Assembly (NCBI RefSeq): GCF_025515275.1
Contig: NZ_JAOPFU010000015.1
Location: forward strand, 24,412 to 88,411
Length of the DNA: 64,000 nt
DNA from: Catenovulum sp. 2E275
Lineage (GTDB): Bacteria > Pseudomonadota > Gammaproteobacteria > Enterobacterales > Alteromonadaceae
Reading direction: 5' to 3'
Shown here piece after piece: positions 27,584 through 34,898 of the stretch. Position numbers and translations under genes: made by a program. Numbering within the stretch: position 1 is the first letter of the stretch; each line of letters opens with the position of its first letter. The notes beneath the pieces are model-generated. The model was not told where the DNA came from and searched no databases. It saw nothing but the letters and a program-made list of their open reading frames with translations.

Positions 27584-27605
27584 AAAGCCGCTATTAAGCG
27601 GCTTT
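27584..27605 (+). terminator. Intrinsic terminator of ssb
   Basis: Arms AAAGCCGC (27584-27591) and GCGGCTTT (27598-27605) with a 6-base loop are followed by further T residues. The next gene is convergent and stops at 27610, so the hairpin may serve both strands. Confidence 0.88.
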
Positions 27606-27609
27606 TTTG

Positions 27610-28341
27610 TTAACTAATCAGCATCCAAACGCCGGCTAAAATCATAAATAAATTCTCGGTTAGTGAAATAAAACCTAATGGAACTCTGCTATTGCCACCA
27701 ACACAGGCGCATTTCAACTCTCTTTTGTCTATGTAGACGGCTTTAAAAACGGATACAGCTCCAACTGTACCAATAAATAAAGCTATAGGGGCCACTAATA
27801 TTGATGGTAATCCAGCAATCATTCCAATACCTGCATAAGCTTCAAGAAAAGGATAAATATAAGCGTATGGAATTAGTTTCATAGCGAGTAAATCATAAGT
27901 AATAAATGAGTTTGAAAAGCTAAATAAGTCCTGTAGCTTTTGTATTGCGAGTATACTCATTGAAATTGCGATAAAAAATTTCAAGCTTAAAAGTGTGATG
28001 ATTGAACCTTGAATAACAAAAGCAAATGCTAAGCTTAATAAAAGAGCAATTGAAAAGATGGCTATAACAGGGCTATATGTGGTTCCTTCCTGCTTTATTG
28101 GTGGTAAGTTAAAATAGCTTCTGAGCTCATCATAGCCACCAATACGCTGTTCATCTATAAATATTTGAGGTGTTGTTTTTACTTGATATTCATGCTTAAA
28201 AGCATTAGTTTCTTCACGATTTTTCAGCAAATGATCATTTATCTTATAACCTTGTTTTTTTAGCAAGTATTTTGCTTTTAAGCCAAATGGACAAATATGA
28301 TCTTTAGTTTCCATTCGGTATAATGCGGCTATTTTTTCCAT
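27610..28341 (-). CDS. Glutaredoxin-MauE/DoxX fusion membrane protein
   Basis: A 243-residue fusion. Residues 1-80 form a glutaredoxin domain with a CPFG active site at about residue 17 (one cysteine, so monothiol-like) and the TTPQIFIDEQRIGGYDEL glutathione-binding segment. Residues about 90-243 have four or five membrane helices of the MauE/DoxX-like type, with a CACVGG pair of cysteines in the last loop (KCACVGGNSRVPLG). The combination suggests membrane-linked thiol redox or disulfide transfer; the partner is unknown. The Shine-Dalgarno is very strong (GGAGGAGG just before ATG). It stands alone, convergent with ssb. Confidence 0.8.
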   Translation of the reverse strand: MEKIAALYRMETKDHICPFGLKAKYLLKKQGYKINDHLLKNREETNAFKHEYQVKTTPQIFIDEQRIGGYDELRSYFNLPPIKQEGTTYSPVIAIFSIALLLSLAFAFVIQGSIITLLSLKFFIAISMSILAIQKLQDLFSFSNSFITYDLLAMKLIPYAYIYPFLEAYAGIGMIAGLPSILVAPIALFIGTVGAVSVFKAVYIDKRELKCACVGGNSRVPLGFISLTENLFMILAGVWMLIS

Positions 28342-28585
28342 TTCCTCCTCCTAAGCATATTAACTTTTATATAAAAATTACAATCAATTGTAATTTTTGC
28401 CTGTGGTTAATTTAAAACTTTGGATTGGAATATACGACTAATCCAACTATAACAATAATCCAAACCTAGTATTTAAAATCTAAAAACAATATTCGTACCA
28501 GTTTGGAAATCAGGAATTTAATTATTATTGTAGACCTTGTTCACACTCTGTCTGGATATTGCTAATTTAGTTTTTCATGCTAGGC

Positions 28586-28591
28586 TATAAT
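28586..28591 (+). promoter_or_regulatory. -10 element of the small lipoprotein gene
   Basis: A consensus TATAAT lies 35 bases upstream of the lipoprotein ATG. No good -35 hexamer is found 16-18 bases further upstream, so the promoter is tentative. Confidence 0.4.
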
Positions 28592-28625
28592 TGTTTTGAA
28601 CATACTAATTTAACGGAGTAAAACC

Positions 28626-28880
28626 ATGAAATTAAAAAATTTATTAGTACAAATGGCTTTGGTTTCAACTGCAGTATTTGCATTATCTGCTTGCGAAGAA
28701 AAACCAAAAACAGCAGGTGAAAAATTAGATAGCATGATCGAGTCTACAAAAGATGCCGCTAAAGATGCATCAGACAAGACTAAAGAGATGGCTGAAGATG
28801 CGTCGGATAAAGCAAAAGAAATGGCTGAAGATGCATGTGAAAAAACAAATGAAAGTTTAGAAACAGAAATGGATTGTTAA
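28626..28880 (+). CDS. Small repeat-containing lipoprotein
   Basis: An 84-residue protein with a lipoprotein signal ending LSAC, so the mature chain would begin at C23. The mature part is very hydrophilic and contains three imperfect 11-residue repeats, DASDKTKEMAE, DASDKAKEMAE and DACEKTNES, predicted as one amphipathic helix of the LEA-like or Lpp-like kind. It has a good ribosome site (ACGGAG) and its own terminator, so it is probably monocistronic. A cell-envelope structural or stress role is a guess; I do not recognise the family. Confidence 0.75.
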   Translation: MKLKNLLVQMALVSTAVFALSACEEKPKTAGEKLDSMIESTKDAAKDASDKTKEMAEDASDKAKEMAEDACEKTNESLETEMDC

Positions 28881-28919
28881 TTTACAGCTATTTAAGTTTT
28901 TAACACATTCAAATTGATG

Positions 28920-28944
28920 AGCCGGCTATATGTCGGCTTTTTTT
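28920..28944 (+). terminator. Terminator of the small lipoprotein gene
   Basis: AGCCGGC (28920-28926), loop TATAT, and GTCGGCT (28932-28938) form a 7-bp stem with one G-U pair, followed by six T residues. It is 40 bases after the stop codon. Confidence 0.88.
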
Positions 28945-29027
28945 GTTCTAGCTAACCGCAAAAAAAACAGGTATTACCACAATTGAGTTAATGGGGCAGT
29001 GAGTTTTATAATCGCTTTATAAAAGGC

Positions 29028-29134
29028 AAAAAAAAAACCGCCTTCAAAAATTCTAAAGGCGGCTACACGGGAGATACAACAAGGAACACACTTTAAACAC
29101 ACATCACAAGCCAGTTAACAAACACACATATCAA
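29028..29134 (-). ncRNA. Candidate G/U-rich trans-acting small RNA (GcvB-like character)
   Basis: This gene-free stretch holds a complete minus-strand transcription unit of about 107 nt. TTGAAA (29163-29168) and TATACA (29141-29146) form a promoter with a 16-base spacer. The unit ends in CCGCCTT/AAGGCGG arms (29038-29044 and 29056-29062) followed by a run of ten T. No protein gene lies upstream on that strand to explain the terminator. The 70 bases before the hairpin are about 76% G or U, with repeats such as UGUGUGUUU and a run UUCCUUGUUGUAUCUCC that could pair with ribosome-binding sites. G/U-rich targeting regions of this kind are known from GcvB, but homology to GcvB is not claimed. Confidence 0.6.
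29038..29062 (-). terminator. Intrinsic terminator of the candidate small RNA
   Basis: The 7-bp stem CCGCCTT (29038-29044) with AAGGCGG (29056-29062) encloses an 11-base loop. On the minus strand it is followed by ten consecutive T. No minus-strand protein gene precedes it. Confidence 0.85.
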
Positions 29135-29140
29135 CCAGCT

Positions 29141-29168
29141 TGTATAACTATAGAGTTAGCCTTTTCAA
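29141..29168 (-). promoter_or_regulatory. Promoter of the candidate small RNA
   Basis: On the minus strand the -35 is TTGAAA (29163-29168) and the -10 is TATACA (29141-29146), with a 16-base spacer. Transcription would start near 29134. Confidence 0.5.
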
Positions 29169-29310
29169 TTTAGTTCACCAAATTTTTATAATTTTTTAAT
29201 TATTTTATTTTTCCGCTGTTATTGCATGATTGTTTACAGAATAAAGTGTTGACAAAATAATCAAACAGTTTATTTTGAACGTTGTTTTTTATTTTGTGTT
29301 AGAGATTATT

Positions 29311-29928
29311 ATGGCCAGACGCAGCGATCATACCCGAGAAGAGCTAAGACAACTTATTTTAGGTGCATTAACTGAACACCTTAATGTTGCGCCTTATCAA
29401 ACTTTAAGTATTCGTCAGCTTTCACAAAAGGTAGGTTATGTTCCAAGCTCTATTTTAAATATATTTGGCAGCTACCAGCTTTGCTGGCTTGAAGTTTGTG
29501 CCAGTGTTTTAGATGAACTCCATCAGGTTTGTGAGCTGGCTTTAGAGCGAGTTAATACTGAATCAGCAGATGTTTATCAGGAACAAGTATTAGCGGTTGC
29601 TTTGGCTTATTATTTTTATGCTAAAGAAAAACCGTATTTTTGGAAGTTGGTATTTGATCTACGGCTGGCTGAAGGAGATGCAATGCCAGAATGGCAAAGC
29701 CAGCGAATTGAAAAACTATTTATTTTATTACAAAACGTTTTGCAGCAAATTAAGCCCGATGAGCAGCCGCAGGCGATTGCAGATACCAGCCGCACTTTAT
29801 GGGCGTCGGTGCATGGTATTACCCAATTAACGCTGGAAGATAAATTATTTTCAGACGGAGCTGCAGGTGATCAGCTTATTCAGCAGTTAATTACCCATTT
29901 TTTATTAAGCTGGCAAAAACTCAGTTAG
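29311..29928 (+). CDS. TetR-family transcriptional regulator
   Basis: A 205-residue regulator. The N-terminal helix-turn-helix region (residues about 5-55, HTREELRQLILGALTEHL then LSIRQLSQKVGYVPSSILNIFGSYQ) is TetR-like, and the C-terminal helical domain resembles TetR ligand domains (YYFYAKEKPYFWKLVFDLRL, LWASVHGITQL). The ATG at 29311 is chosen because the in-frame TTG 12 codons earlier adds an unrelated hydrophobic stretch. The acyltransferase/transporter gene begins eight bases after its stop, so this regulator probably controls or is co-expressed with it. A fatty-acid or phospholipid signal is an inference from that neighbour. Confidence 0.85.
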   Translation: MARRSDHTREELRQLILGALTEHLNVAPYQTLSIRQLSQKVGYVPSSILNIFGSYQLCWLEVCASVLDELHQVCELALERVNTESADVYQEQVLAVALAYYFYAKEKPYFWKLVFDLRLAEGDAMPEWQSQRIEKLFILLQNVLQQIKPDEQPQAIADTSRTLWASVHGITQLTLEDKLFSDGAAGDQLIQQLITHFLLSWQKLS

Positions 29929-29935
29929 GTTTGCA

Positions 29936-31816
29936 ATGAAAAACTCAACTTTCTCATTATTAAAACAACGCACTTTTTTACCTTATTTTTGTACTCAGGC
30001 ATTAGGGACGATGAACGACAATGTTTATAAAAACAGCTTGTTGCTCATTGTTGCTTTTATGCTGCCGCAAGCGTTACCTGCGAGTTCTGATTTAATTATA
30101 AATATAGCGGCGGCTTTATTTATTTTACCTTTCTTTTTGTTTTCGGCACATGCGGGTTTATTGGCCGATAAATTTGAAAAATCGACTTTAATCCGAGTCG
30201 TTAAATGGTGTGAACTTGGCATTATGCTGGTGGCTGCATGGGCGCTAATCAGTCAAAATGTAATTGCTATGCTGTTGCTATTATTTTTAATGGGAACTCA
30301 ATCTGCTTATTTTGGCCCGGTTAAATATGCTTTGTTGCCACAGCATTTAAAACCAGAACAGTTACTAAAAGGCAATGCCTTGGTTGAAATGGGCACATTT
30401 TTAGCTATTTTGCTTGGTACTTTATTAGCTGGCGTATTAATCGGTTTGGAAAATGGCGCACATTATGCCGCTTGGGTGGTGGTGGGGTTAGCTTGCGCTG
30501 GCTTGTTGACAGCTTATTTTATTCCTAAAGCGAATGCGCTAAACAGTGAATTAAAGCTGAGTTTTAATCCATTTAGTCAAACCGGTAAAATTTTAAAATT
30601 AGCTAAACAAAACCGAGCTGTGTTTTTATCTATTTTAGGTATTAGCTGGTTTTGGTTTTTAGGCGCAACTTATTTAACTCAGTTTCCTAATTTTGCCAAA
30701 ATTTATTTAGTTGCAGAGCCTGAAGTTGTCTCTGTTTTATTGGCTATTTTTTCTATCGGTATTGGGCTGGGGTCACTGCTGTGCAGTAAATTATCTGGCG
30801 ATCAAATCGAATTAGGCTTAGTACCAATTGGTTCAATTGGGCTAACTATTTTTGGTGCGCATTTAATGTTTGCTGTGCCGGATGTTTCAGAGATCAGCAG
30901 TCAAAGTTTTAGTGCTTTTATGCAAAACACTGCTAACTGGGTGGTTATGTTAGATTTAACCTTAATCGGCCTATTTGGCGGTTTATATATAGTGCCTTTA
31001 TATGCCTTAATCCAGCAGCGCACTCAAGCCTCAAAACGCGCCCAAATTATTGCCGCCAATAATGTTTTAAATGCTATTTTTATGGTTGTTAGCGCCATAT
31101 TTGCAATTGTGTGTTTATCTGTGATTGGGTTAACTATTCCGCAATTATTTTTAGTGTTAGCTGTACTCAATGCTTTGGTTGCTGTTTATATTTATTATCA
31201 GGTACCTGAGTTTACTTTGCGCTTAATGATTTGGTTATTAACTCATTGTATGTATAGGGTAAAAGCCAGTGGTGAGTCGTTTATTCCCAAACAAGGGGCG
31301 GTTGTATTAGCGGCAAATCACATCAGCTATGTTGATGCATTGATTATTTCGTCTGTTTGTCGAAGACCAATCCGGTTTGTTATGGATAAAAGCATTAGTG
31401 AATTACCGCTTTTAAAATATTTTTTTAAACATGCTAAAGTGATTCCTATTTGTCCGCCAAGACAAAATAGAGAAACGTATGATCAGGCTTTTATGAGTAT
31501 TAAACAAGCGCTGGAGAGTGATGAAGTCGTTTGCATTTTTCCAGAAGGGCGATTAACGCCAAATGGCCAATTAAGTCCTTTTAAAAAGGGAATCGAACGG
31601 ATTTTAGCAAATAACCCTGTACCTGTAATTCCGGTGGGGTTAACTGGTTTATGGGGATCTTTCTTTAGCCATAAAAATGGTCATGCATTAACTAAATTAC
31701 CGAGCCGGTTCTGGTCTAAAGTGAATGTTGAAATTGAGCCAGCAATAGCAGCGCCACAAGTTACCGCTGAACGTTTACAAGATAAGATTCAGCAGATGTT
31801 AGATCGCACAAAGTAA
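29936..31816 (+). CDS. LplT-type MFS transporter fused to a PlsC-type acyltransferase
   Basis: A 626-residue fusion. Residues about 1-415 form a 12-helix major facilitator similar to the lysophospholipid flippase LplT (FLPYFCTQALGTMNDNVYKNSLLL near the start). Residues about 425-626 form a PlsC/Aas acyltransferase with the catalytic NHISYVDAL (H-x4-D) and the FPEGR motif, and GLTGLWGSFFSHKNG near the end. In E. coli Aas the acyltransferase is fused to an acyl-ACP synthetase and LplT is separate; here the synthetase domain is absent. The likely role is retrieval and re-acylation of lysophospholipids at the inner membrane. It follows the TetR gene by seven bases. Confidence 0.9.
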   Translation: MKNSTFSLLKQRTFLPYFCTQALGTMNDNVYKNSLLLIVAFMLPQALPASSDLIINIAAALFILPFFLFSAHAGLLADKFEKSTLIRVVKWCELGIMLVAAWALISQNVIAMLLLLFLMGTQSAYFGPVKYALLPQHLKPEQLLKGNALVEMGTFLAILLGTLLAGVLIGLENGAHYAAWVVVGLACAGLLTAYFIPKANALNSELKLSFNPFSQTGKILKLAKQNRAVFLSILGISWFWFLGATYLTQFPNFAKIYLVAEPEVVSVLLAIFSIGIGLGSLLCSKLSGDQIELGLVPIGSIGLTIFGAHLMFAVPDVSEISSQSFSAFMQNTANWVVMLDLTLIGLFGGLYIVPLYALIQQRTQASKRAQIIAANNVLNAIFMVVSAIFAIVCLSVIGLTIPQLFLVLAVLNALVAVYIYYQVPEFTLRLMIWLLTHCMYRVKASGESFIPKQGAVVLAANHISYVDALIISSVCRRPIRFVMDKSISELPLLKYFFKHAKVIPICPPRQNRETYDQAFMSIKQALESDEVVCIFPEGRLTPNGQLSPFKKGIERILANNPVPVIPVGLTGLWGSFFSHKNGHALTKLPSRFWSKVNVEIEPAIAAPQVTAERLQDKIQQMLDRTK

Positions 31817-31859
31817 TTAACCTTAACTCGGAAGTTTAGGTTAATTAAAGGAGAATAAA

Positions 31860-32381
31860 ATGCGTATGATCCGTAGTTATTTTAGGCTGACAGTATTTGC
31901 AATTGCGCTATTATTTGGCGTGCAAATCCCGGGATTTATTCAGCAATATACTTTGGTTTCAGAAGCCAGATTAGCCGAAGCACAACAAAATTTATCTGGT
32001 TTTCAAAAAACCGCAGACCAGTTTTTTGGAGGCAGCCTTGAAAAATTGATTGTGTATTATCAGCAAAATGAGGATCAAATTATTAATGCTGACGGGCGCA
32101 ATATAGATGCGATTTACCAAAGAGTTGAATTACTAAAACAAGAGCAACTCATTTTAAAACAAAGCCAATATAAAGTGGTTTGGCATTTAGCATTTAATGC
32201 TAATCCAGAAATATTAGAGCAAGCCAAAACGCACTATAGTTATGTTGTTCCACTTAATGTAAATGCAATTGCGTGGGGCGTGACTGCTGCGATTATTTTT
32301 GCTGCCTTATTTGATGTAATCAGTTTGTTTTTTGTTGGCTGTTGCCGCAAAAGTTATCGTTTAGCATTTAAACGGAGCTAA
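31860..32381 (+). CDS. DUF2937 family membrane protein
   Basis: A 173-residue protein with a membrane segment near each end (about 8-27 and 138-160), and a periplasmic helical region of about 110 residues between them. The motif VQIPGFIQQY followed by RLAEAQQNLSGFQKTADQFFGG is typical of DUF2937. The function is unknown. AAAGGAG at 31847-31853 fixes the start. A 10-bp inverted repeat overlaps the stop codon of the preceding gene. The MOSC gene begins one base after the stop. Confidence 0.82.
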   Translation: MRMIRSYFRLTVFAIALLFGVQIPGFIQQYTLVSEARLAEAQQNLSGFQKTADQFFGGSLEKLIVYYQQNEDQIINADGRNIDAIYQRVELLKQEQLILKQSQYKVVWHLAFNANPEILEQAKTHYSYVVPLNVNAIAWGVTAAIIFAALFDVISLFFVGCCRKSYRLAFKRS

Positions 32382-32382
32382 T

Positions 32383-32835
32383 ATGATTCAGGCTATTTTT
32401 ATTGCTCAGCAGCATAAACAAGCTTTGTCTGAGCTTGAATCAGTTCAATGTGCTGCTGGGCAAGGCATTTGGGGCGACCGAAACTTTGGTAAAAATAAAT
32501 GGCCGGGGCAAAACTTAACTTTGATAGAAGCAGAGGCGATTGCGCAGTTTAATCAAACTTTTCAGCAAACGATAAGCTGGGATGCGCCGCGTCGTAATTT
32601 AATTACTCAAGGTATTAGGTTAAATGATTTAGTAGGCAAAAAATTTAAAATTGGTGAAGTTGAACTACTTGGTATCGAGTTATGTGAGCCTTGCTCTTTA
32701 TTGGGTAAATTATTAGAAAACAATACAATCAGCCGCCATCAAGTGATTGACGCATTTAAATTATCCGGCGGCTTACGAGCTGATATTTTAACGGATGGAT
32801 TTATCGCAAAAGGCGATAAGTTAACTTTGATATAA
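32383..32835 (+). CDS. MOSC domain-containing protein
   Basis: A 150-residue MOSC protein, the domain found at the C-terminus of molybdenum-cofactor sulfurases and in YiiM/MARC-type enzymes that handle persulfide or N-hydroxylated substrates. Visible features are the GDRNFGK segment, SWDAPRRNLITQGI, and CEPCSLLGKLL with the conserved cysteine. It is a stand-alone domain with no electron-transfer module. It begins one base after the DUF2937 stop, so both may form an operon. The substrate is unknown. Confidence 0.85.
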   Translation: MIQAIFIAQQHKQALSELESVQCAAGQGIWGDRNFGKNKWPGQNLTLIEAEAIAQFNQTFQQTISWDAPRRNLITQGIRLNDLVGKKFKIGEVELLGIELCEPCSLLGKLLENNTISRHQVIDAFKLSGGLRADILTDGFIAKGDKLTLI

Positions 32836-32868
32836 ACTTATAAAATATCGAGTTGATATTTTTAAGGC

Positions 32869-33585
32869 TTAATCGGATAAATAATATTCAATAGTTGAAA
32901 CTACTCTAATCTTTTTAATGTGCGGGTTATTTTTATCACGCGCACTAATACTAAAACTGCCTTGTGATGCGCGTTTAATTTTACCTAACTCGCTGTTTGA
33001 ATCATCGGCAAATTTTAATGCAACCGCACGGGCATTTTGGGTTGCTCGCTCAATCATCTCTGGTTTTATTTCATTTAAGCGATTAAAAATATATTCAGTT
33101 CTGGCTTGATAATCATCACCGGTTATAACAATACCTTGTTTACCAAGTTCAGACATGCGTGGCATTAACCCGCGGGTTAAATCAATTTGTGGCGAATATA
33201 CAGTTACAGTTTGAGTCGCAGTGTAACGATACTGGGTATTATTATTGCCATAATTTTGGGCTGATTTATCGTGAATAGAAGGCGGTGCTACACTGATTTC
33301 ATCTTCTTTTAAGCCGTTTAATAATAAAAACGCTCTGATTTTTTGAGTGCTTTGCTCGGCTTGTTCATATAGTTTTGCTAAATCATTACTGGCAAGGGTG
33401 AACTGAATTGGCCAAATAATAATATCGGCGGGCAATTCTTGTTCCGCCAAACCTTTAACAGTTACAGTTCGCTCATATTGTTTAATTTGCAATGCCGCAT
33501 TTGAAACCAGCGCGCCTAAGCCAATTAATCCAATAATTAAACCAAGCGCCAAAACCCAAGCTGAGCCTTTTAAATGTTTGCGCAT
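32869..33585 (-). CDS. SIMPL-domain (DUF541) protein with N-terminal membrane anchor
   Basis: A 238-residue protein. One hydrophobic helix at about 10-32 anchors it or acts as an uncleaved signal. The rest is a periplasmic SIMPL domain (RTVTVKGLAEQELPADIIIWPI, then YTATQTVTVYS and a C-terminal IRVVSTIEYYL). The family is widespread and largely uncharacterised; some members are linked to oxidative stress or to signalling. It converges with the MOSC gene and precedes no other gene on its strand. Confidence 0.85.
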   Translation of the reverse strand: MRKHLKGSAWVLALGLIIGLIGLGALVSNAALQIKQYERTVTVKGLAEQELPADIIIWPIQFTLASNDLAKLYEQAEQSTQKIRAFLLLNGLKEDEISVAPPSIHDKSAQNYGNNNTQYRYTATQTVTVYSPQIDLTRGLMPRMSELGKQGIVITGDDYQARTEYIFNRLNEIKPEMIERATQNARAVALKFADDSNSELGKIKRASQGSFSISARDKNNPHIKKIRVVSTIEYYLSD

Positions 33586-33634
33586 ACTGTCACCTTTAAA
33601 GCCTATTATTCAAAAAAATTACTTTGCCATATTT

Positions 33635-34192
33635 TTAGTCCGGCAAATAATGAAATAATTCAGAAATTTGCTGTTTTGTGAGCTGATTCATTTTTAAAAT
33701 ATTTTGCTGTGGAATGGCATCAACATTTGGGTGGCTCTCAACCGCTTTATCTAATGAGTTTTCGCGTAATAAATGTAGGAGTGGGAAAGGCGAACGATTG
33801 GTTAAATTCTCAGCATCGGCTGGGTTTGTACCGGCAAACTGATAATCAGGATGAAAGCTAGCTATTTGAAAAACACCGCGCCAATCATTATTGTCAATGA
33901 GTTGATCGGCTAAATCTAAAAAATCATTATATTGGTCAAAATCTATTAAATGCTCAGTCATAATGATAATGCTGGTTTCTATTTCTGACTCTGCGGCGTT
34001 ATCGAGTAATACCAGTTGATCATACAACTCGGTTAATAAATCGTAATCGTTGGTTGAGTCAGTAACCAGATAATGAATTTGTTTTTGTTTAAATGGTTTT
34101 TTGGCAAAAGGACACAAATTGAGTCCAATAACAATATTTTCAAGCCAGTCTTTTACTTGGTTTAGTGCGATATCTTGCTGAGTTGTTGGCAT
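33635..34192 (-). CDS. DUF1415 family protein
   Basis: A 185-residue soluble protein. Hallmarks are the N-terminal LNLCPFAKKPF motif, DWRGVFQIASFHPDYQFAGT and NRSPFPLLHLLRE, which identify DUF1415. The biochemical role is unknown. The ATG at 34192 is preferred to the TTG at 34207, five codons upstream, because the latter adds nothing recognisable. It is divergent from the thioredoxin-like gene. Confidence 0.82.
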   Translation of the reverse strand: MPTTQQDIALNQVKDWLENIVIGLNLCPFAKKPFKQKQIHYLVTDSTNDYDLLTELYDQLVLLDNAAESEIETSIIIMTEHLIDFDQYNDFLDLADQLIDNNDWRGVFQIASFHPDYQFAGTNPADAENLTNRSPFPLLHLLRENSLDKAVESHPNVDAIPQQNILKMNQLTKQQISELFHYLPD

Positions 34193-34301
34193 TATGGGTT
34201 TCTTCAAAGTACAGATAAATGCTATTGTATGGCAAATTTGTAGCCGGTGCGATGCCGGTTAAAGCTGAACGATAAAATATAATTAAACGAGGACAAATAA
34301 T

Positions 34302-34898
34302 ATGGTGATGACAGCCTCAAATATGATGGATTTAGGGACAAAAGCGCCGGACTTTACCCTTAAAAATACAGAAGGTTCAACTACTTCACTGGCCGATTTT
34401 AAAGACGCAAAAGCTTTAGTTGTGATGTTTATTTGTAACCATTGCCCTTATGTTATTCATATTGCGCCAAAACTGGCAGAGCTGGCAAAAAGCTATCAGG
34501 AGCAAGGTGTTGAGTTTGTTGCAATTAATAGTAATGACTCTAGCGCTTATCCCGATGACAGCTTTGACAAAATGGTTAGCGAAAAAGCACAGCGTGGTTA
34601 TCCGTTTGCTTATTTGGTAGACGAAGACCAAATGGTTGCCAAAGCTTATGATGCTGCCTGCACCCCTGATATTTTTGTATTTGATCAGGATAAAGTATTA
34701 GCTTATCGCGGTCAGTTTGATGCCAGCCGCCCGTTTAGAATTTCATCTGGCAATTATGATTCCACTAAAAATCCGGCAACAGGTGAAGATTTAGCTTATG
34801 CATTGGATTGTATACTAGCCGGCAAAACGATTGATAAAGATCAACTTGCATCGATTGGCTGCAATATAAAGTGGAAGCCGGGTAACGAACCTAGTTAA
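34302..34898 (+). CDS. Thioredoxin-fold peroxiredoxin-like protein
   Basis: A 198-residue AhpC/TSA-type thioredoxin-fold protein. The core reads GTKAPDFTLKNTEGSTTSLADF, then VVMFICNHCPYVIHIAPKLAEL. The NHCPYV segment, with a single cysteine, marks the common subgroup of uncharacterised bacterial thioredoxin-family proteins. ACTPDIFVFDQDK follows, with a second conserved cysteine. It has no signal peptide. It probably acts in thiol redox or peroxide defence, but no substrate is known. Its stop shares TTAA with the stop of the convergent GGDEF gene. Confidence 0.85.
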   Translation: MVMTASNMMDLGTKAPDFTLKNTEGSTTSLADFKDAKALVVMFICNHCPYVIHIAPKLAELAKSYQEQGVEFVAINSNDSSAYPDDSFDKMVSEKAQRGYPFAYLVDEDQMVAKAYDAACTPDIFVFDQDKVLAYRGQFDASRPFRISSGNYDSTKNPATGEDLAYALDCILAGKTIDKDQLASIGCNIKWKPGNEPS

